Assembly (NCBI RefSeq): GCF_029892045.1
Contig: NZ_CP120368.1
Coordinates: 60,001 to 124,000, forward strand
Direction: 5' to 3'
Source of the DNA: Sinorhizobium numidicum
GTDB lineage: Bacteria > Pseudomonadota > Alphaproteobacteria > Rhizobiales > Rhizobiaceae
Length of the DNA stretch: 64,000 nt
Position numbers and translations under genes: made by a program. The number at the start of each line of letters is the position of its first letter. Within the stretch, counting starts at the first letter, position 1. Of the stretch, positions 54,127 to 63,652 are shown piece after piece. The notes beneath the pieces were generated by a model. That model searched no databases and was not told the origin of the DNA. It saw only the letters and a program-made list of their open reading frames with translations.

Positions 54127-55098
54127 ATGGATTTCTTCCACGTCCTCACCGTGCTTCTGGAATCGACGATCCGCGTCTCCGTGCCATTGGTCTTTGCGGC
54201 GCTTGCGGGGCTGTTTACCGAGCGGGCCGGCGTATTCGATATTGGCCTCGAGGGCAAGATGCTCGGTGCAGCCTTTGCGGCCGGCGCCGTCGCCGCGGTG
54301 ACCCAATCGGTCTGGATGGGCCTCTTGGCGGCGATCCTCGTTTCGATCCTTCTGTCCCTGGTTCACGGCTACGCCTCGATCACCCAACGCGGCAACCAGA
54401 TCGTTTCGGGCGTGGCGATCAATTTCATCGTCGCCGGCTCCACCGTGATCCTGGGCGAGGCCTGGTTCCGGCAAGGCGGGCGCACGCCGGCGCTGGCGGA
54501 AGGTGCGCGCTTTCAGACGATCAACTTTCCCTTCGCCGACGCGGTCCGCGAGCTCCCGATCCTCGGCCCGGTCTATGCGGACCTCTTTTCCGGTCATTTC
54601 CTGCTGACCTATGTGGCTTTCGCCATGGTGCCCGCCAGTTGGTGGATCCTCTACCGCACCCGTTTTGGGCTCAGGCTGCGTGCTGTCGGCGAGAATCCCG
54701 GTGCCGTCGATACCGCAGGTATTTCGGTGATCTGGCTGCGCTATCGCGCGGTCATCTGCTGCGGCATTCTCTGCGGCTTTGCCGGCGCCTATTTGTCGTT
54801 GGCGATGACGGCCGGTTTCGTCAAAGGCATGACGGCGGGCAAGGGCTATATCGCGCTTGCCGCCCTGATCTTCGCCAAGTGGCGGCCATTTAACGTGATG
54901 CTTGCCTGCCTTCTCTTCGGCTTTCTCGATGCCTTCGCCATACGCCTGCAGGGCATGCCCTTGCCGCTCATTGGCCAGGTTCCGGTGCAATTGATGCAGG
55001 CTCTGCCCTATATCCTCACTGTCATCCTGCTTGCCGGTTTTATCGGCAAGGCCATACCGCCCAAGGCGGGCGGCGTACCCTACGTGAAGGAGCGCTAG
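54127..55098 (+). CDS. Nucleoside ABC transporter permease 2
   Basis: 323 residues, seven to eight hydrophobic segments. Family texts: PLVFAALAGLFTERAGVFDI, GLEGKMLGAAFAAGAVAAVT, NQIVSGVAINFIVAGSTVIL, GLRLRAVGENPGAVDTAGIS, GKGYIALAALIFAKWRPFNV. It pairs with the preceding permease to form the channel; uptake specificity for nucleosides is inferred from the downstream salvage genes. The cytidine deaminase gene begins 2 bases later, so transport and catabolism are one transcription unit. Confidence 0.93.
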   Translation: MDFFHVLTVLLESTIRVSVPLVFAALAGLFTERAGVFDIGLEGKMLGAAFAAGAVAAVTQSVWMGLLAAILVSILLSLVHGYASITQRGNQIVSGVAINFIVAGSTVILGEAWFRQGGRTPALAEGARFQTINFPFADAVRELPILGPVYADLFSGHFLLTYVAFAMVPASWWILYRTRFGLRLRAVGENPGAVDTAGISVIWLRYRAVICCGILCGFAGAYLSLAMTAGFVKGMTAGKGYIALAALIFAKWRPFNVMLACLLFGFLDAFAIRLQGMPLPLIGQVPVQLMQALPYILTVILLAGFIGKAIPPKAGGVPYVKER

Positions 55099-55100
55099 CC

Positions 55101-55496
55101 ATGTCGAAGAACGAGCTCTTCGTTGCTGCGCGCGAAGCCATGGCAAAGGCGCATGCGCCCTATTCGAAGTTTCCGGTGGGCGCCGCCATTCGCGCCGAGG
55201 ACGGCAAGATCTATACGGGCGCGAACATCGAAAACCTGTCGTTTCCGGAAGGATGGTGCGCCGAGACGACGGCGATCAGCCACATGGTCATGGCCGGCCA
55301 GCGCAAGATCATGGAAGTCGCCGTGGTTGCCGAGAAGCTTGCCCTTTGCCCGCCCTGCGGCGGCTGCCGGCAGCGCCTCGCGGAATTCTCCGGCGCGAGC
55401 ACGCGCATCTATCTCTGCGACGAGACAGGCATCAAGAAGAGCCTCGCACTTTCCGACCTGCTGCCGCACAGCTTCGAGACAGAGATCCTCGGATGA
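55101..55496 (+). CDS. cdd: Cytidine deaminase
   Basis: 131 residues, the usual length for the small tetrameric form. PYSKFPVGAAI, GKIYTGANIENLSFPEGWCA, then the zinc/catalytic site CAETTAI (Glu as proton shuttle) and CPPCGGCRQRLAEF (two more zinc Cys). It converts cytidine and deoxycytidine to uridine forms for the phosphorylases. The WCAETTA variant replaces the more common VCAERTA. It overlaps the next gene by 4 bases (ATGA). Confidence 0.93.
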   Translation: MSKNELFVAAREAMAKAHAPYSKFPVGAAIRAEDGKIYTGANIENLSFPEGWCAETTAISHMVMAGQRKIMEVAVVAEKLALCPPCGGCRQRLAEFSGASTRIYLCDETGIKKSLALSDLLPHSFETEILG

Positions 55497-56290
55497 CGGA
55501 AGCAGCCGAATTCCTGAAAGGGAAATTGGGAGGGCTATCGCCGCGCTACGGTATCGTGCTCGGCTCCGGTCTCGGTTCGCTGGTGGAGGCGATGGCTGAA
55601 CCGATCCGCATCTCCTACGCGGAAATACCGGGTTTTCCCGTGAGCAGCGTTTCTGGCCATGCCGGTGAGGTTGTGGCGGGCAAGCTCGGCGATGTCCCCG
55701 TCGCAATGCTCTCAGGCCGGGTTCACTACTATGAATGCGGCGACGCCAGGGGGATGCGGGTGCCGATCGATACGCTGAAACGGATTGGCGTCGAAAATCT
55801 CATTCTCACCAATTCGGCGGGATCTCTGCGGGAAGACATGCCGCCCGGATCGGTCATGCGCATCGCCGACCATATCGGTTTCTCCGGCGCCAATCCGCTG
55901 ATCGGACTTGAGGGCGACGAGCGTTTCGTCGGCATGACGAGTGCCTATGACGCCGTGCTTGCTGAACGGATGCAAGGAGCAGCCGCGCGGCTCGGCATTC
56001 CGCTGCAGAGCGGCGTCTACATGTGGTTCTCGGGCCCGAGTTTCGAAACGCCGGCGGAAATCAGGATGGCCCGCATTCTCGGAGCGGACGCCGTCGGCAT
56101 GTCCACGGTACCTGAAGTCATTCTGGCTCGCTTTTTCGGGTTGAGGGTTGCAGCGGCCTCCGTCATTACCAATTTCGGCGCGGGCATGACCGGGGCGGAA
56201 CTCAGCCATCACGAAACGAAGGACATGGCGCCCGTCGGCGGCAAGCGGCTCGCCGCCATCCTGAAAGAGATGATTGCCACTGAAGCCTGA
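55493..56290 (+). CDS. Purine nucleoside phosphorylase
   Basis: 265 residues from the ATG at 55493. PNP/MTAP-family texts: GIVLGSGLGSLVEAMAEPIR, VSGHAGEVVAGKLGDVPVAM, LSGRVHYYECGDARGMRVPI, NLILTNSAGSLREDMPPGSV, GVYMWFSGPSFETPAEIRMA, VGMSTVPEVILARFFG and a C-terminal FGAGMTGAELSHHETKD. This fits the trimeric PNP/XapA type, which splits purine nucleosides with phosphate to ribose- or deoxyribose-1-phosphate. A RIME1-like element lies between it and deoC. Confidence 0.92.
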   Translation: MTEAAEFLKGKLGGLSPRYGIVLGSGLGSLVEAMAEPIRISYAEIPGFPVSSVSGHAGEVVAGKLGDVPVAMLSGRVHYYECGDARGMRVPIDTLKRIGVENLILTNSAGSLREDMPPGSVMRIADHIGFSGANPLIGLEGDERFVGMTSAYDAVLAERMQGAAARLGIPLQSGVYMWFSGPSFETPAEIRMARILGADAVGMSTVPEVILARFFGLRVAAASVITNFGAGMTGAELSHHETKDMAPVGGKRLAAILKEMIATEA

Positions 56291-56302
56291 AATGCCGGTC
56301 CT

Positions 56303-56401
56303 ACTGCATGATTCCTCAAATCGGTTCCGATTTGAGGAATCATGCAGCAATTCGAAGTGCTACAGCGACCTTGTGCATCAGAAAGACGCACGGCGCTGTA
56401 G
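56303..56401. repeat. RIME1-like palindromic element, copy 2
   Basis: Starts ACTGCATGATTCCTCAAATC, mirrored by GATTTGAGGAATCATGCAG; core GCTACAGCGACCTTGTGC; closing GCGCTGTAG. It fills the gap between the PNP and deoC genes of what otherwise looks like one operon. Confidence 0.85.
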
Positions 56402-56414
56402 TGGAGGGACGCCC

Positions 56415-57188
56415 ATGATTGAGGCCACCAATCGGCAAGTCGCACAACTTGCGCTTTCGCTACTCGATCTCAGCGACCTCGGCGCCGATTGTACGAAAGA
56501 ATCGATCAAGAAACTCTGTGCCGACGCCCATACGCCCTATGGCAGTGCCGCTGCCATCTGCGTCTGGCCGCGTTTCGTGGCCGAGGCTCGCCGGACGCTT
56601 GGTCCGGAGAGTGCGATCCGGCTCGCGACGGCGGTCAATTTTCCAGGCGGCGATGGCGCAGTCGCCGCGGTTGTCGCCGAAACGAAAGCCGCAATCGCCG
56701 AGGGCGCCGAGGAGATCGATCTCGTCATTCCCTATGAGACACTCATTCAGGGCGACGAACAGGCGACGCGCCGGATGATTTCGGCTGTCCGCGCAGTCTG
56801 CCCCGCATCGATCGTTCTCAAGGCGATTCTCGAAACGGGCGCTCTCAAGGACCTCGCCCTCATCCGCCGAGCGTCCCACATTGCCATCCGGGAGGGTGCG
56901 GATTTCCTCAAAACCTCGACCGGCCAGAGCGAGGTCAACGACACGCTGGAGGCGGCGGACGTCATGCTGACCTGCATCCGCGAGAGCGGCCGCCGGGTCG
57001 GCTTCAAACCTTCGGGCGATGTTCGTACTTTTGCCGACGCCAAACTTTATCTTGATCTCGCGATCACCATTCACGGGCCGGACTGGCTGATGCCCTCGAC
57101 TTTCCGCTTGGGCGCTTCGGGATTGCTCGAAAGCATTCTGGCGGTCATCGAGGCAAGCGATGCAATGCGAAGAACGGCGGTCTATTGA
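56415..57188 (+). CDS. deoC: Deoxyribose-phosphate aldolase
   Basis: 257 residues from the ATG at 56415 (GGAGG ahead). DeoC text: LDLSDLGADCTKESIKKLCA, AAICVWPRFVAEARRTLG, VNFPGGDGAVAAVVAETKAA, EEIDLVIPYETLIQGDE, IVLKAILETGALKD (Schiff-base Lys region), GADFLKTSTGQSEVNDTLEA (second Lys) and VGFKPSGDVRTFADAKLYLD. It splits deoxyribose-5-phosphate into acetaldehyde and glyceraldehyde-3-phosphate. It ends where deoA begins. Confidence 0.95.
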   Translation: MIEATNRQVAQLALSLLDLSDLGADCTKESIKKLCADAHTPYGSAAAICVWPRFVAEARRTLGPESAIRLATAVNFPGGDGAVAAVVAETKAAIAEGAEEIDLVIPYETLIQGDEQATRRMISAVRAVCPASIVLKAILETGALKDLALIRRASHIAIREGADFLKTSTGQSEVNDTLEAADVMLTCIRESGRRVGFKPSGDVRTFADAKLYLDLAITIHGPDWLMPSTFRLGASGLLESILAVIEASDAMRRTAVY

Positions 57189-57190
57189 CG

Positions 57191-58501
57191 ATGCTCCCAC
57201 AGGAAGTGATCCGGAAAAAGAGGGATGGCGGCCAGCTTGAAGCCGACGAGATCGCTGGCTTCATTAAGGGCCTTGCCGACGGTTCGATCTCCGAAGGACA
57301 GGTTGCCGCCTTCGCGATGGCCGTGTGGTTTGCCGGCATGAACCGCGAGGAGTGCGTGGCACTGACGCTTGCAATGCGCGATTCCGGCGAAGCACTCGAC
57401 TGGAGCATCCTTGGCCGCCCGGTCGTCGACAAGCATTCGACCGGCGGCGTCGGCGACAATGTCTCCCTGATGCTGGCGCCGATCGTTGCTGCCTGTGGTC
57501 CGGCCGTGCCGATGATCTCTGGCAGGGGGCTCGGCCACACGGGTGGCACGCTGGACAAGCTCGAATCGATCCCGGGCTATGATATTCAGCCTTCGCCGGC
57601 GCTGTTCCGCAGAGTGGTCGATGAGGTCGGCTGCGCGATCATCGGCCAGACGGCAAACCTCGCACCGGCCGACAAGCGCCTTTACGCGATCCGCGACGTC
57701 ACGGCGACGGTCGACTCGGTGCCGCTGATCACTGCTTCCATCCTCTCGAAGAAGCTCGCCGCCGGTCTCCAGTCGCTCATACTGGATGTCAAACTCGGCA
57801 ACGGTTCCTTTATGGCGGACGCAAGCGAAACGGAGATCCTTGCGCGTTCGCTTGTCGATGTTGCCAATGGTGCCGGCGTGCGCACGTCGGCATTGATCAC
57901 CGACATGAATGAACCGCTCGCCGACGCAGCCGGAAATGCGCTCGAGATCAAGAACTGCCTTGCTTATCTCCGCGGCGAGAAGGCGGGCACGCGTCTCGAT
58001 AAGGTGGTCATGGCCTTAGCTGCCGAGATGCTAGTGGCTGCCGGCGTCGCGGCGGGTCCGGCTCAAGCGGAGGCGATGGCGCGGAGAGCATTGCAAAGCG
58101 GCGCAGCGATGGAGCGTTTCGCTCGCATGATCCATCTGCTCGGCGGGGCTGCCGACTTCGTCGATCATGCCGAGACCTATCTCGCAAAGGCGCCTGTGGT
58201 GGTGCCGGTAGACGCCGGGAGGGATGGCTATCTGACCGCCTGCCGCACGCGCGAGTTGGGCATGGTAGTCATCGCCCTTGGCGGCGGCCGAACGCGTCCG
58301 GACGAGGAAATTGACCACAGGGTCGGCCTCGATGGGCTGAAGCCGCTCGGAACGAGAGTGCAGAAGGGAGAGCCAATTGCTTTCATCCACGCGGCCGATC
58401 GGCAGATGGCCGGGGAGATGCGAAAGATGGTCGCCGCGCTCTACACGATCGAGGATGAACAGCCGGCGCCGCGCCCGGTCATCGTTTCCAGGATCACCTG
58501 A
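57191..58501 (+). CDS. deoA: Thymidine phosphorylase
   Basis: 436 residues from the ATG at 57191; a TTG at 57185 overlapping the deoC stop is an alternative start. Hallmarks: KRDGGQLEADEIAGFIKGLA, the phosphate-site motif VVDKHSTGGVGDNVSLMLAP, MISGRGLGHTGGTLDKLESI, LILDVKLGNGSFMADASETE, LGGGRTRPDEEIDHRVGL. It converts thymidine or deoxyuridine plus phosphate to base and deoxyribose-1-phosphate, then handled by deoB and deoC. Its 3' end overlaps the convergent protease-like gene by 8 bases. Confidence 0.95.
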   Translation: MLPQEVIRKKRDGGQLEADEIAGFIKGLADGSISEGQVAAFAMAVWFAGMNREECVALTLAMRDSGEALDWSILGRPVVDKHSTGGVGDNVSLMLAPIVAACGPAVPMISGRGLGHTGGTLDKLESIPGYDIQPSPALFRRVVDEVGCAIIGQTANLAPADKRLYAIRDVTATVDSVPLITASILSKKLAAGLQSLILDVKLGNGSFMADASETEILARSLVDVANGAGVRTSALITDMNEPLADAAGNALEIKNCLAYLRGEKAGTRLDKVVMALAAEMLVAAGVAAGPAQAEAMARRALQSGAAMERFARMIHLLGGAADFVDHAETYLAKAPVVVPVDAGRDGYLTACRTRELGMVVIALGGGRTRPDEEIDHRVGLDGLKPLGTRVQKGEPIAFIHAADRQMAGEMRKMVAALYTIEDEQPAPRPVIVSRIT

Positions 58502-59021
58502 CGAGATGGAGCGCGCCGCCCTCAACCCGATAGGACGATAGCCGATTCAGGAAAGACATGCCGACGAGCGTGCCCGAAAGTGCCTTGTCCGGGAGAACCA
58601 TGGCGTCGACATCCTTAAGCGAAATGCCGCCGATCTCGACACGGTCGAGTTTGACATAGGCGGCCTCCACGATGCCGTTGGCCGTCTGAGCCCGCGCGTC
58701 AAAGGCGAGGCTTGCAACGGAAATGCCGAACCGCCGGGCGGCGGAGGCATTGATGGCGATCGTGCTGGCACCGGTATCGACCAGCCCCCTTTCAGGTCGT
58801 CCATTGATCCGGAACGTACCGAAGAAATGGCCGGCGCCATCCGCCTCAAGTGCGATGGCTTTGCCGATTGCGTATTTGGCGGTCGCCGCTGGCCCTGTAC
58901 TCGCGGCCTGCGGCGTTGGCGCGGCGCCGTTCTGAGGGGCGAGGTAGGTAGAGGCGAGCTCCGGAACGATCAGGGCCAGGGCGGCAAGTCCTCCGGCAAA
59001 GACGAGCAGGCGTGTGATCAT
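58494..59021 (-). CDS. Retropepsin-like aspartic protease (TIGR02281 type)
   Basis: 175 residues from the ATG at 59021 (GGAG ahead). One N-terminal transmembrane helix (ITRLLVFAGGLAALALIVPE), a linker, then the single-lobe aspartyl-protease domain: HFFGTFRINGRPERGLVDTG, catalytic DTGASTIAINASAARRFGIS, VKLDRVEIGGISLKDVDAMV and VGMSFLNRLSSYRVEGGALH. It is periplasmic, anchored to the inner membrane, and acts as a dimer since one chain gives one DTG. Substrate unknown. It is the odd gene inside the nucleoside cluster. Confidence 0.88.
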   Translation of the reverse strand: MITRLLVFAGGLAALALIVPELASTYLAPQNGAAPTPQAASTGPAATAKYAIGKAIALEADGAGHFFGTFRINGRPERGLVDTGASTIAINASAARRFGISVASLAFDARAQTANGIVEAAYVKLDRVEIGGISLKDVDAMVLPDKALSGTLVGMSFLNRLSSYRVEGGALHLVR

Positions 59022-59079
59022 TCGCAGGCTCCAGGCGTCGGCGCGCTCGCGGTGGGGCTCATTTGAGCAGATCATCGCT

Positions 59080-59184
59080 ACTGCACAATTCCTTAAATCG
59101 AACCCGATTTAAGGATAAAATTATGCGTTAATTGAAAATGTTACAGCGACCTTTGTGCGTCTGAAAAGACGCGCGGCGCTGTAA
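59080..59184. repeat. RIME1-like palindromic element, copy 3
   Basis: ACTGCACAATTCCTTAAATC, paired with GATTTAAGGATAAA; core TTACAGCGACCTTTGTGCGT; closing hairpin GCGTCTGAAAAGACGC and GCGCTGTAA. About 105 bases, close to the published RIME1 length. It abuts the terminator of upp. Confidence 0.85.
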
Positions 59185-59191
59185 TGCCGCG

Positions 59192-59219
59192 CAAAAAAGC
59201 CGCCGGAAAACCGGCGGCG
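59192..59219 (-). terminator. Rho-independent terminator of upp
   Basis: On the minus strand, GCCGCCGG (complement of 59212-59219), loop TTTT, CCGGCGGC, then TTTTTT (complement of 59193-59198): an 8-bp GC stem with T run, 35 bases beyond the upp stop. Confidence 0.88.
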
Positions 59220-59252
59220 CTCAACTGTTTTGCGGTTCGGTTAAGGAAAAAC

Positions 59253-59882
59253 CTACTTGGTTCCGTACATCCGATCGCCGGCATCGCCAAGCCCCGGGAC
59301 GATGTAGCCCTTTTCGTTCAGATGACTGTCGATCGCGGCGGTGAAGACCGGTACGTCCGGATGTGCGGCCTGAAAATTGCGGAGACCTTCAGGTGCGGCG
59401 AGCAGGCAGAGGAAGCGGATGTTCTTCGCGCCGCGCTCCTTCAATTTTTCGATTGCGGCGATCGAGGAATTGCCGGTCGCAAGCATGGGATCGACCACGA
59501 TCACAAGGCGCTCCGACAGGCTCTCCGGCGCCTTGAAGTAGTATTCGACCGGCTGCAGCGTCTCGTGGTCGCGATAGACGCCGATATGCGAAACGCGGGC
59601 CGAAGGCACGAGCTCGAGCATGCCCTCGAGCAGGCCGTTGCCGGCGCGCAGGATCGAGGCGAAGACAAGTTTCTTGCCCTCGAGCACGGGCGCATCGGTC
59701 TCCTGCAAGGGGGTCTCGATCCGCTCCATGGTGAGCTCCAGATCGCGCGTCACCTCATAGCAGAGCAGCGTCGAGATTTCCTTGAGCAGCCGGCGGAAGC
59801 CAGCAGTCGACGTCTCCTTCTTGCGCATGATGGTCAGCTTGTGCTGCACCAGCGGATGATCGATCACTGTAACGCCGTCCAT
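59253..59882 (-). CDS. upp: Uracil phosphoribosyltransferase
   Basis: 209 residues, the standard length. Texts: [80 protein letters not shown], the PRPP-binding loop [18 protein letters not shown], and [16 protein letters not shown] at the end. It makes UMP from uracil and PRPP, completing pyrimidine salvage downstream of cdd and the phosphorylases. A terminator follows. It may share a transcript with add and deoB on the same strand. Confidence 0.96.
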   Translation of the reverse strand: MDGVTVIDHPLVQHKLTIMRKKETSTAGFRRLLKEISTLLCYEVTRDLELTMERIETPLQETDAPVLEGKKLVFASILRAGNGLLEGMLELVPSARVSHIGVYRDHETLQPVEYYFKAPESLSERLVIVVDPMLATGNSSIAAIEKLKERGAKNIRFLCLLAAPEGLRNFQAAHPDVPVFTAAIDSHLNEKGYIVPGLGDAGDRMYGTK

Positions 59883-60022
59883 GGCTCACCTTCCCGCGAA
59901 ATTGCTCCGTCCGCCTCTTTTCCATGGAAAGAGGCGAAGCCGCAAGGGTATTGGTCCGCTTCCGGCGGAAACATGCATTAGCCACTCCGGCTTAGCAACG
60001 CCGACGCCCGATCGCCTCCGGC

Positions 60023-60997
60023 CTACATATGGAGCATTGCCAGCAGTCTCTGTCTTGTGGGCTCGTCCACGAAAGCGGCTTCGATCGCCGTTCGCGTCAT
60101 CCGGTTTAACTCACCGTCTTCAAAACCCATCACATGCGCCGCGATCTCGTATTCCTGCGCCAGTGACGTGTGAAAGAACGGTGGATCGTCGGAGTTGAGT
60201 GTGACGCGAACGCCGGCCGCGTAAAGCGGGGGCAGCGGGTGTGCCGCGAAGTCGGGGAAGACTTGCAGCGAAATATTGGAGCCGGGGCAGACCTCCAGCA
60301 CGACGTCTTCATCGGCAAGGCGCTTCACGAGGTCGCCATCTTCGATCGCCCGGACCCCATGGCTTATGCGCGACGGCCGGACATGGTCCAATGCGTCGCG
60401 TACGCTGAAGGCGCCAGAAAGCTCGCCGGCATGAATGGTCAGCCCAAGACCGGCGTCGCGGACGATATCGAAAGCGCGGGCGAATTCCGCGACGCTGTGC
60501 ATCCGCTCCTCGCCGGCCAGATTGAAGCCGGTGACGAGCGGATGCCGTAGCGCGGCCGCATATTCGGCGGTGCTGACGACAGATTCCGGGCCGAGATGGC
60601 GAATGCCGGTGATCAGCATGCGAGACTCTATCCCGGTCTTCGCCTTCGCCGCCTCCATGCCGGCGGCAAGGCCTTCGATATAGGCGTCAGCACCGAGCCC
60701 GATCGTGTTGCCGTGGTCGGGCGAGACGATGATTTCGCTGTAGATCGCCCCCGCCTCGGCGAGTTCCGTCAGATAGGTTTCGGCGAGAAGCGCGTAATCG
60801 CCCTCGGTCCGAAACAGCGAGGCGACGCTGTCATAGCATTTCACGAAACTGGTGAAATCGTCCCAGACATAAGCTCCGTCGCGAATGATGGCACTGGTAT
60901 TGACGCCGTATTTACGCGCTTGCCGGAGCGCCAGTTCCGGCGGTGTCGCGCCTTCGATGTGGCAATGCACCTCGGCTTTCTTCAGATGTGCGGTCAA
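60023..60997 (-). CDS. add: Adenosine deaminase
   Basis: 324 residues. Zinc motif [18 protein letters not shown] (H-x-H), [54 protein letters not shown] (zinc His and catalytic Glu), [29 protein letters not shown] and [15 protein letters not shown] (zinc Asp). It converts adenosine/deoxyadenosine to inosine forms for the purine phosphorylase. Its start overlaps the deoB stop by 4 bases, so the two are co-transcribed. Confidence 0.95.
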   Translation of the reverse strand: MTAHLKKAEVHCHIEGATPPELALRQARKYGVNTSAIIRDGAYVWDDFTSFVKCYDSVASLFRTEGDYALLAETYLTELAEAGAIYSEIIVSPDHGNTIGLGADAYIEGLAAGMEAAKAKTGIESRMLITGIRHLGPESVVSTAEYAAALRHPLVTGFNLAGEERMHSVAEFARAFDIVRDAGLGLTIHAGELSGAFSVRDALDHVRPSRISHGVRAIEDGDLVKRLADEDVVLEVCPGSNISLQVFPDFAAHPLPPLYAAGVRVTLNSDDPPFFHTSLAQEYEIAAHVMGFEDGELNRMTRTAIEAAFVDEPTRQRLLAMLHM

Positions 60998-62214
60998 ACG
61001 AGGCTTCTCCCATACGGGCCGGGCGCGATGCCGAGGTGTCTGGCGACGGTTTCGCCGATATGCGCGAAAGTGTTGGCAATGCCGAATGAACGGCTGCGCA
61101 GCGATGGGCCGAACATCAGCACCGGCACGCGCTCCCGCGTGTGGTCGGTGCCCCGCCAGGTAGGATCGCAGCCATGGTCGGAGGTCAGGATGACCATGTC
61201 GCCGGGTTTCAGACGACGGTCGAGGTCCGGCAGGCGGGCATCGAAGGCTTCGAGTGCTGCGGCATAGCCGGGCACGTCGCGACGATGGCCGTGGAGCATG
61301 TCGAAATCGACGAAATTGGTGAAAACGAGATCGCCGTCTTCGGCCTCGTCAACAGCGGCAAGGCTCGCATCGAAGAGCGCCATGTTGCCGTTTGCCTTGG
61401 TGAGCTTGGTCACACCCTGATGGGCGAAGATGTCGCCGATCTTGCCGATCGCGTGGACGGCGCGCCCCGCCTCCTTCAGCCGGTCGAGGATCGTCGGCTG
61501 CGGCGGCAGCACGGAATAGTCACGGCGGTTTCCGGTGCGGGTGAAATTGCTCGGATGCTGGCCGACGAACGGCCGGGCGATGACGCGGCCGATATTGTAG
61601 TCGTCGAGGAGGCGGCGCACGACCTGGCAGAGCTCCAGCAATCGTTCGAGGCCGAAGGTCTGTTCATGCGCGGCGATCTGGAAGACGGAATCGGAAGACG
61701 TGTAGCAGATCGGCTTTCCGCTCCGCATATGCTCTTCGCCATGGCGGGCGATGATGTCGGTGCCGGAGGCATGGCAATTGCCGAGGATGCCGGGAATATC
61801 GCCTTCGCGGCAGATTGCCTCGACGAGCTCGGCCGGAAAGGCGTCGCCCTCGGCCGGGAAATAGCCCCAGTCGAACATCACCGGGGTGCCGGCAATTTCC
61901 CAGTGACCGGACGGCGTGTCCTTGCCGCGCGAGACTTCGCTGGCAGCGCCGTAGACGCCATAGACGCGCTCCGGCAGCGTCATGCCGGCGGGCAGTCGTC
62001 CCGTTGCAAGCTTGGCCGCGTGCATCAGGCCGAGAGCGGACATGTTCGGGAGCTGCAGCGGCCCCTCGCGCAGACCTGCCCGATCGCCGGCGCCGGCCGC
62101 GCAGAATTCGGCGATGTGGCCGAGCGTGTCCGCCCCAAGATCGCCGAACGCCTCCGCATCCGGCGCGCCGCCAATGCCGAAGGAGTCGAGTACGAAGAGG
62201 AATGCACGCGCCAT
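60994..62214 (-). CDS. deoB: Phosphopentomutase
   Basis: 406 residues from the ATG at 62214; the open frame runs further upstream but without family sequence. Alkaline-phosphatase-superfamily metal sites: [35 protein letters not shown] (phospho-acceptor Thr), [47 protein letters not shown]. It interconverts (deoxy)ribose-1- and 5-phosphate, linking the phosphorylases to deoC. Ribosome-binding site is weak (GGGTGG). Confidence 0.95.
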   Translation of the reverse strand: MARAFLFVLDSFGIGGAPDAEAFGDLGADTLGHIAEFCAAGAGDRAGLREGPLQLPNMSALGLMHAAKLATGRLPAGMTLPERVYGVYGAASEVSRGKDTPSGHWEIAGTPVMFDWGYFPAEGDAFPAELVEAICREGDIPGILGNCHASGTDIIARHGEEHMRSGKPICYTSSDSVFQIAAHEQTFGLERLLELCQVVRRLLDDYNIGRVIARPFVGQHPSNFTRTGNRRDYSVLPPQPTILDRLKEAGRAVHAIGKIGDIFAHQGVTKLTKANGNMALFDASLAAVDEAEDGDLVFTNFVDFDMLHGHRRDVPGYAAALEAFDARLPDLDRRLKPGDMVILTSDHGCDPTWRGTDHTRERVPVLMFGPSLRSRSFGIANTFAHIGETVARHLGIAPGPYGRSLV

Positions 62215-62341
62215 GAACCACCCGGTGAACCGGAATGCGGCGACGGGAGGGCCGCTATCCGGTGCTGTTGAACTGCGCGAGAGAGCCGCGCAATCCGGCA
62301 GGAATAGCGCGCCGTCACACCCATTGCAATTCAGCGGTCGG

Positions 62342-62926
62342 TCAGCAATCCGTGCATTTGATCGTGTTGCCGAAGCGTTGGCGATAGTAGGACGTCTTGG
62401 AAAGATTGATCGTGTTGACGTTGCTCGCGAGATTCGGCGCAAAGAGCAGGAGCTCGTGCGGAACCACGAGTTCGGTGCGCACGACAAATGCGTTCACGGC
62501 ATCAAGCTCAGCGGGGACAGTGGCGGTGGAGCCGACGGCATAGGGCGTCGCACCATTCTGGTCGCGTGACCACATGACCTTGCCGCTGGTGGTGCCGCTG
62601 ACCTGGATGCCGGTGATTTTCAGCGCGTAATTTGCGCTGTCATAGGGCGCTATGATGCTTTTCGCCACATGTTTCATGTCGTCCAGCAGTGTCTTGTTGA
62701 TGTCGGTCTGCTGGGAGACGATGTCGGAGATAGCGCTCGAGGCGCGCGCAACCTTGCGGGCGATGGTGAAGCCGAGCGAAATCTCGAAGGCCCCGATATA
62801 GGCCATGATCAGCAGCGGCGCGACGATCGCGAACTCCACGCCGCCGACGCCGCGCCGGTCCCTCCAGAACGAGGAGAATGATCCGAGCGCGCGCCGAGCA
62901 AGCGAGAATCCCTGCAAGCGTCTCAT
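62342..62926 (-). CDS. TadE/TadG-like pilus assembly protein
   Basis: 194 residues. An N-terminal basic segment ([13 protein letters not shown]) runs into a single transmembrane helix, [20 protein letters not shown], the TadE-like motif with conserved Glu. The rest is periplasmic: [40 protein letters not shown], and a C-terminus ending in CTDC. TadE/TadG pseudopilins are minor components of Flp/Tad pili. It lies 7 bases from the start-proximal neighbour on the same strand, forming an operon with it. Confidence 0.88.
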   Translation of the reverse strand: MRRLQGFSLARRALGSFSSFWRDRRGVGGVEFAIVAPLLIMAYIGAFEISLGFTIARKVARASSAISDIVSQQTDINKTLLDDMKHVAKSIIAPYDSANYALKITGIQVSGTTSGKVMWSRDQNGATPYAVGSTATVPAELDAVNAFVVRTELVVPHELLLFAPNLASNVNTINLSKTSYYRQRFGNTIKCTDC

Positions 62927-62933
62927 GGCGTCC

Positions 62934-63542
62934 TCAGTAGTCTTCGTTGCGGAAGGTTGCGGTCGCGACCATCAGGAAATCGCGGGGCATGCTGCTGCCG
63001 GCGGGGCGCAGGTTCGTGACATAGGGGCGAATGAGATCGGTAATCACTTCCCAACGGTAGTAGGCGCGCACCATGGTGAAAGCCTTCGGACCGCCAGGAG
63101 CGAACTGGAAGCCGCTGGTATCGAGATCAGAGGATGAAGCGGAGCCGACCCGCGGTACCGCCTCTGGAAAGTTCGTCAGATCGGTGATCTCACGGATATC
63201 CAGATGGAGCTTTTCAGCGTCGGTCACTTCCGTTGCGGAACAGGGCATTAAAATCGAAATCTCATCGCAGAAAGCCTGGCGGAACTGCTCCGGTGTCGTG
63301 GTGCCCAATCTGATTTCGCCGGTACGGATTTTCCGCGCCAGCGTGTCCGTTGCGTTCGCAAGCAGCTGTTCACCGGCAAAGGCGACGAAGGTTTCGATCG
63401 AGGCGAAGACGATCACGAAGAAGGGGAGCGCGAGCACCGCGAACTCGATCGCGGTCGCGCCCTGCCTGTCGCCGAACAGACGTCGCAACAGGCGGCGAGG
63501 CGAACGCCTGCGGGGGCCGGAAGTTTCCTCTTCAATCGCCAT
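62934..63542 (-). CDS. TadE-like pilus assembly protein
   Basis: 202 residues. Cytoplasmic basic N-terminus (PRRLLRRLFGDRQG), then GATAIEFAVLALPFFVIVFA, the TadE-like transmembrane segment with Glu. The periplasmic part has LLANATDTLARKIRTGEIRL, two Cys (FCDEISILMPCSATE) for a likely disulfide, and YYRWEVITDLIRPY near the end. It precedes the second TadE-like gene. Start chosen at 63542 although no good ribosome-binding site is seen. Confidence 0.88.
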   Translation of the reverse strand: MAIEEETSGPRRRSPRRLLRRLFGDRQGATAIEFAVLALPFFVIVFASIETFVAFAGEQLLANATDTLARKIRTGEIRLGTTTPEQFRQAFCDEISILMPCSATEVTDAEKLHLDIREITDLTNFPEAVPRVGSASSSDLDTSGFQFAPGGPKAFTMVRAYYRWEVITDLIRPYVTNLRPAGSSMPRDFLMVATATFRNEDY

Positions 63543-63652
63543 TGTGCCGTTCCGTCAGTCACATCTGATCGGCGGCAAAATACCGGGGACTGTTGAAAAT
63601 TCGTTTTCAGTGGTCCGAAGAATTTTAGCGATTCGAATTTTAAGCTTCGGTC

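Noticed and set aside
53878..55146. 422-codon minus-strand frame opposite the second permease
   Set aside because: Antisense shadow of a clear transporter gene; the product is compositionally biased.
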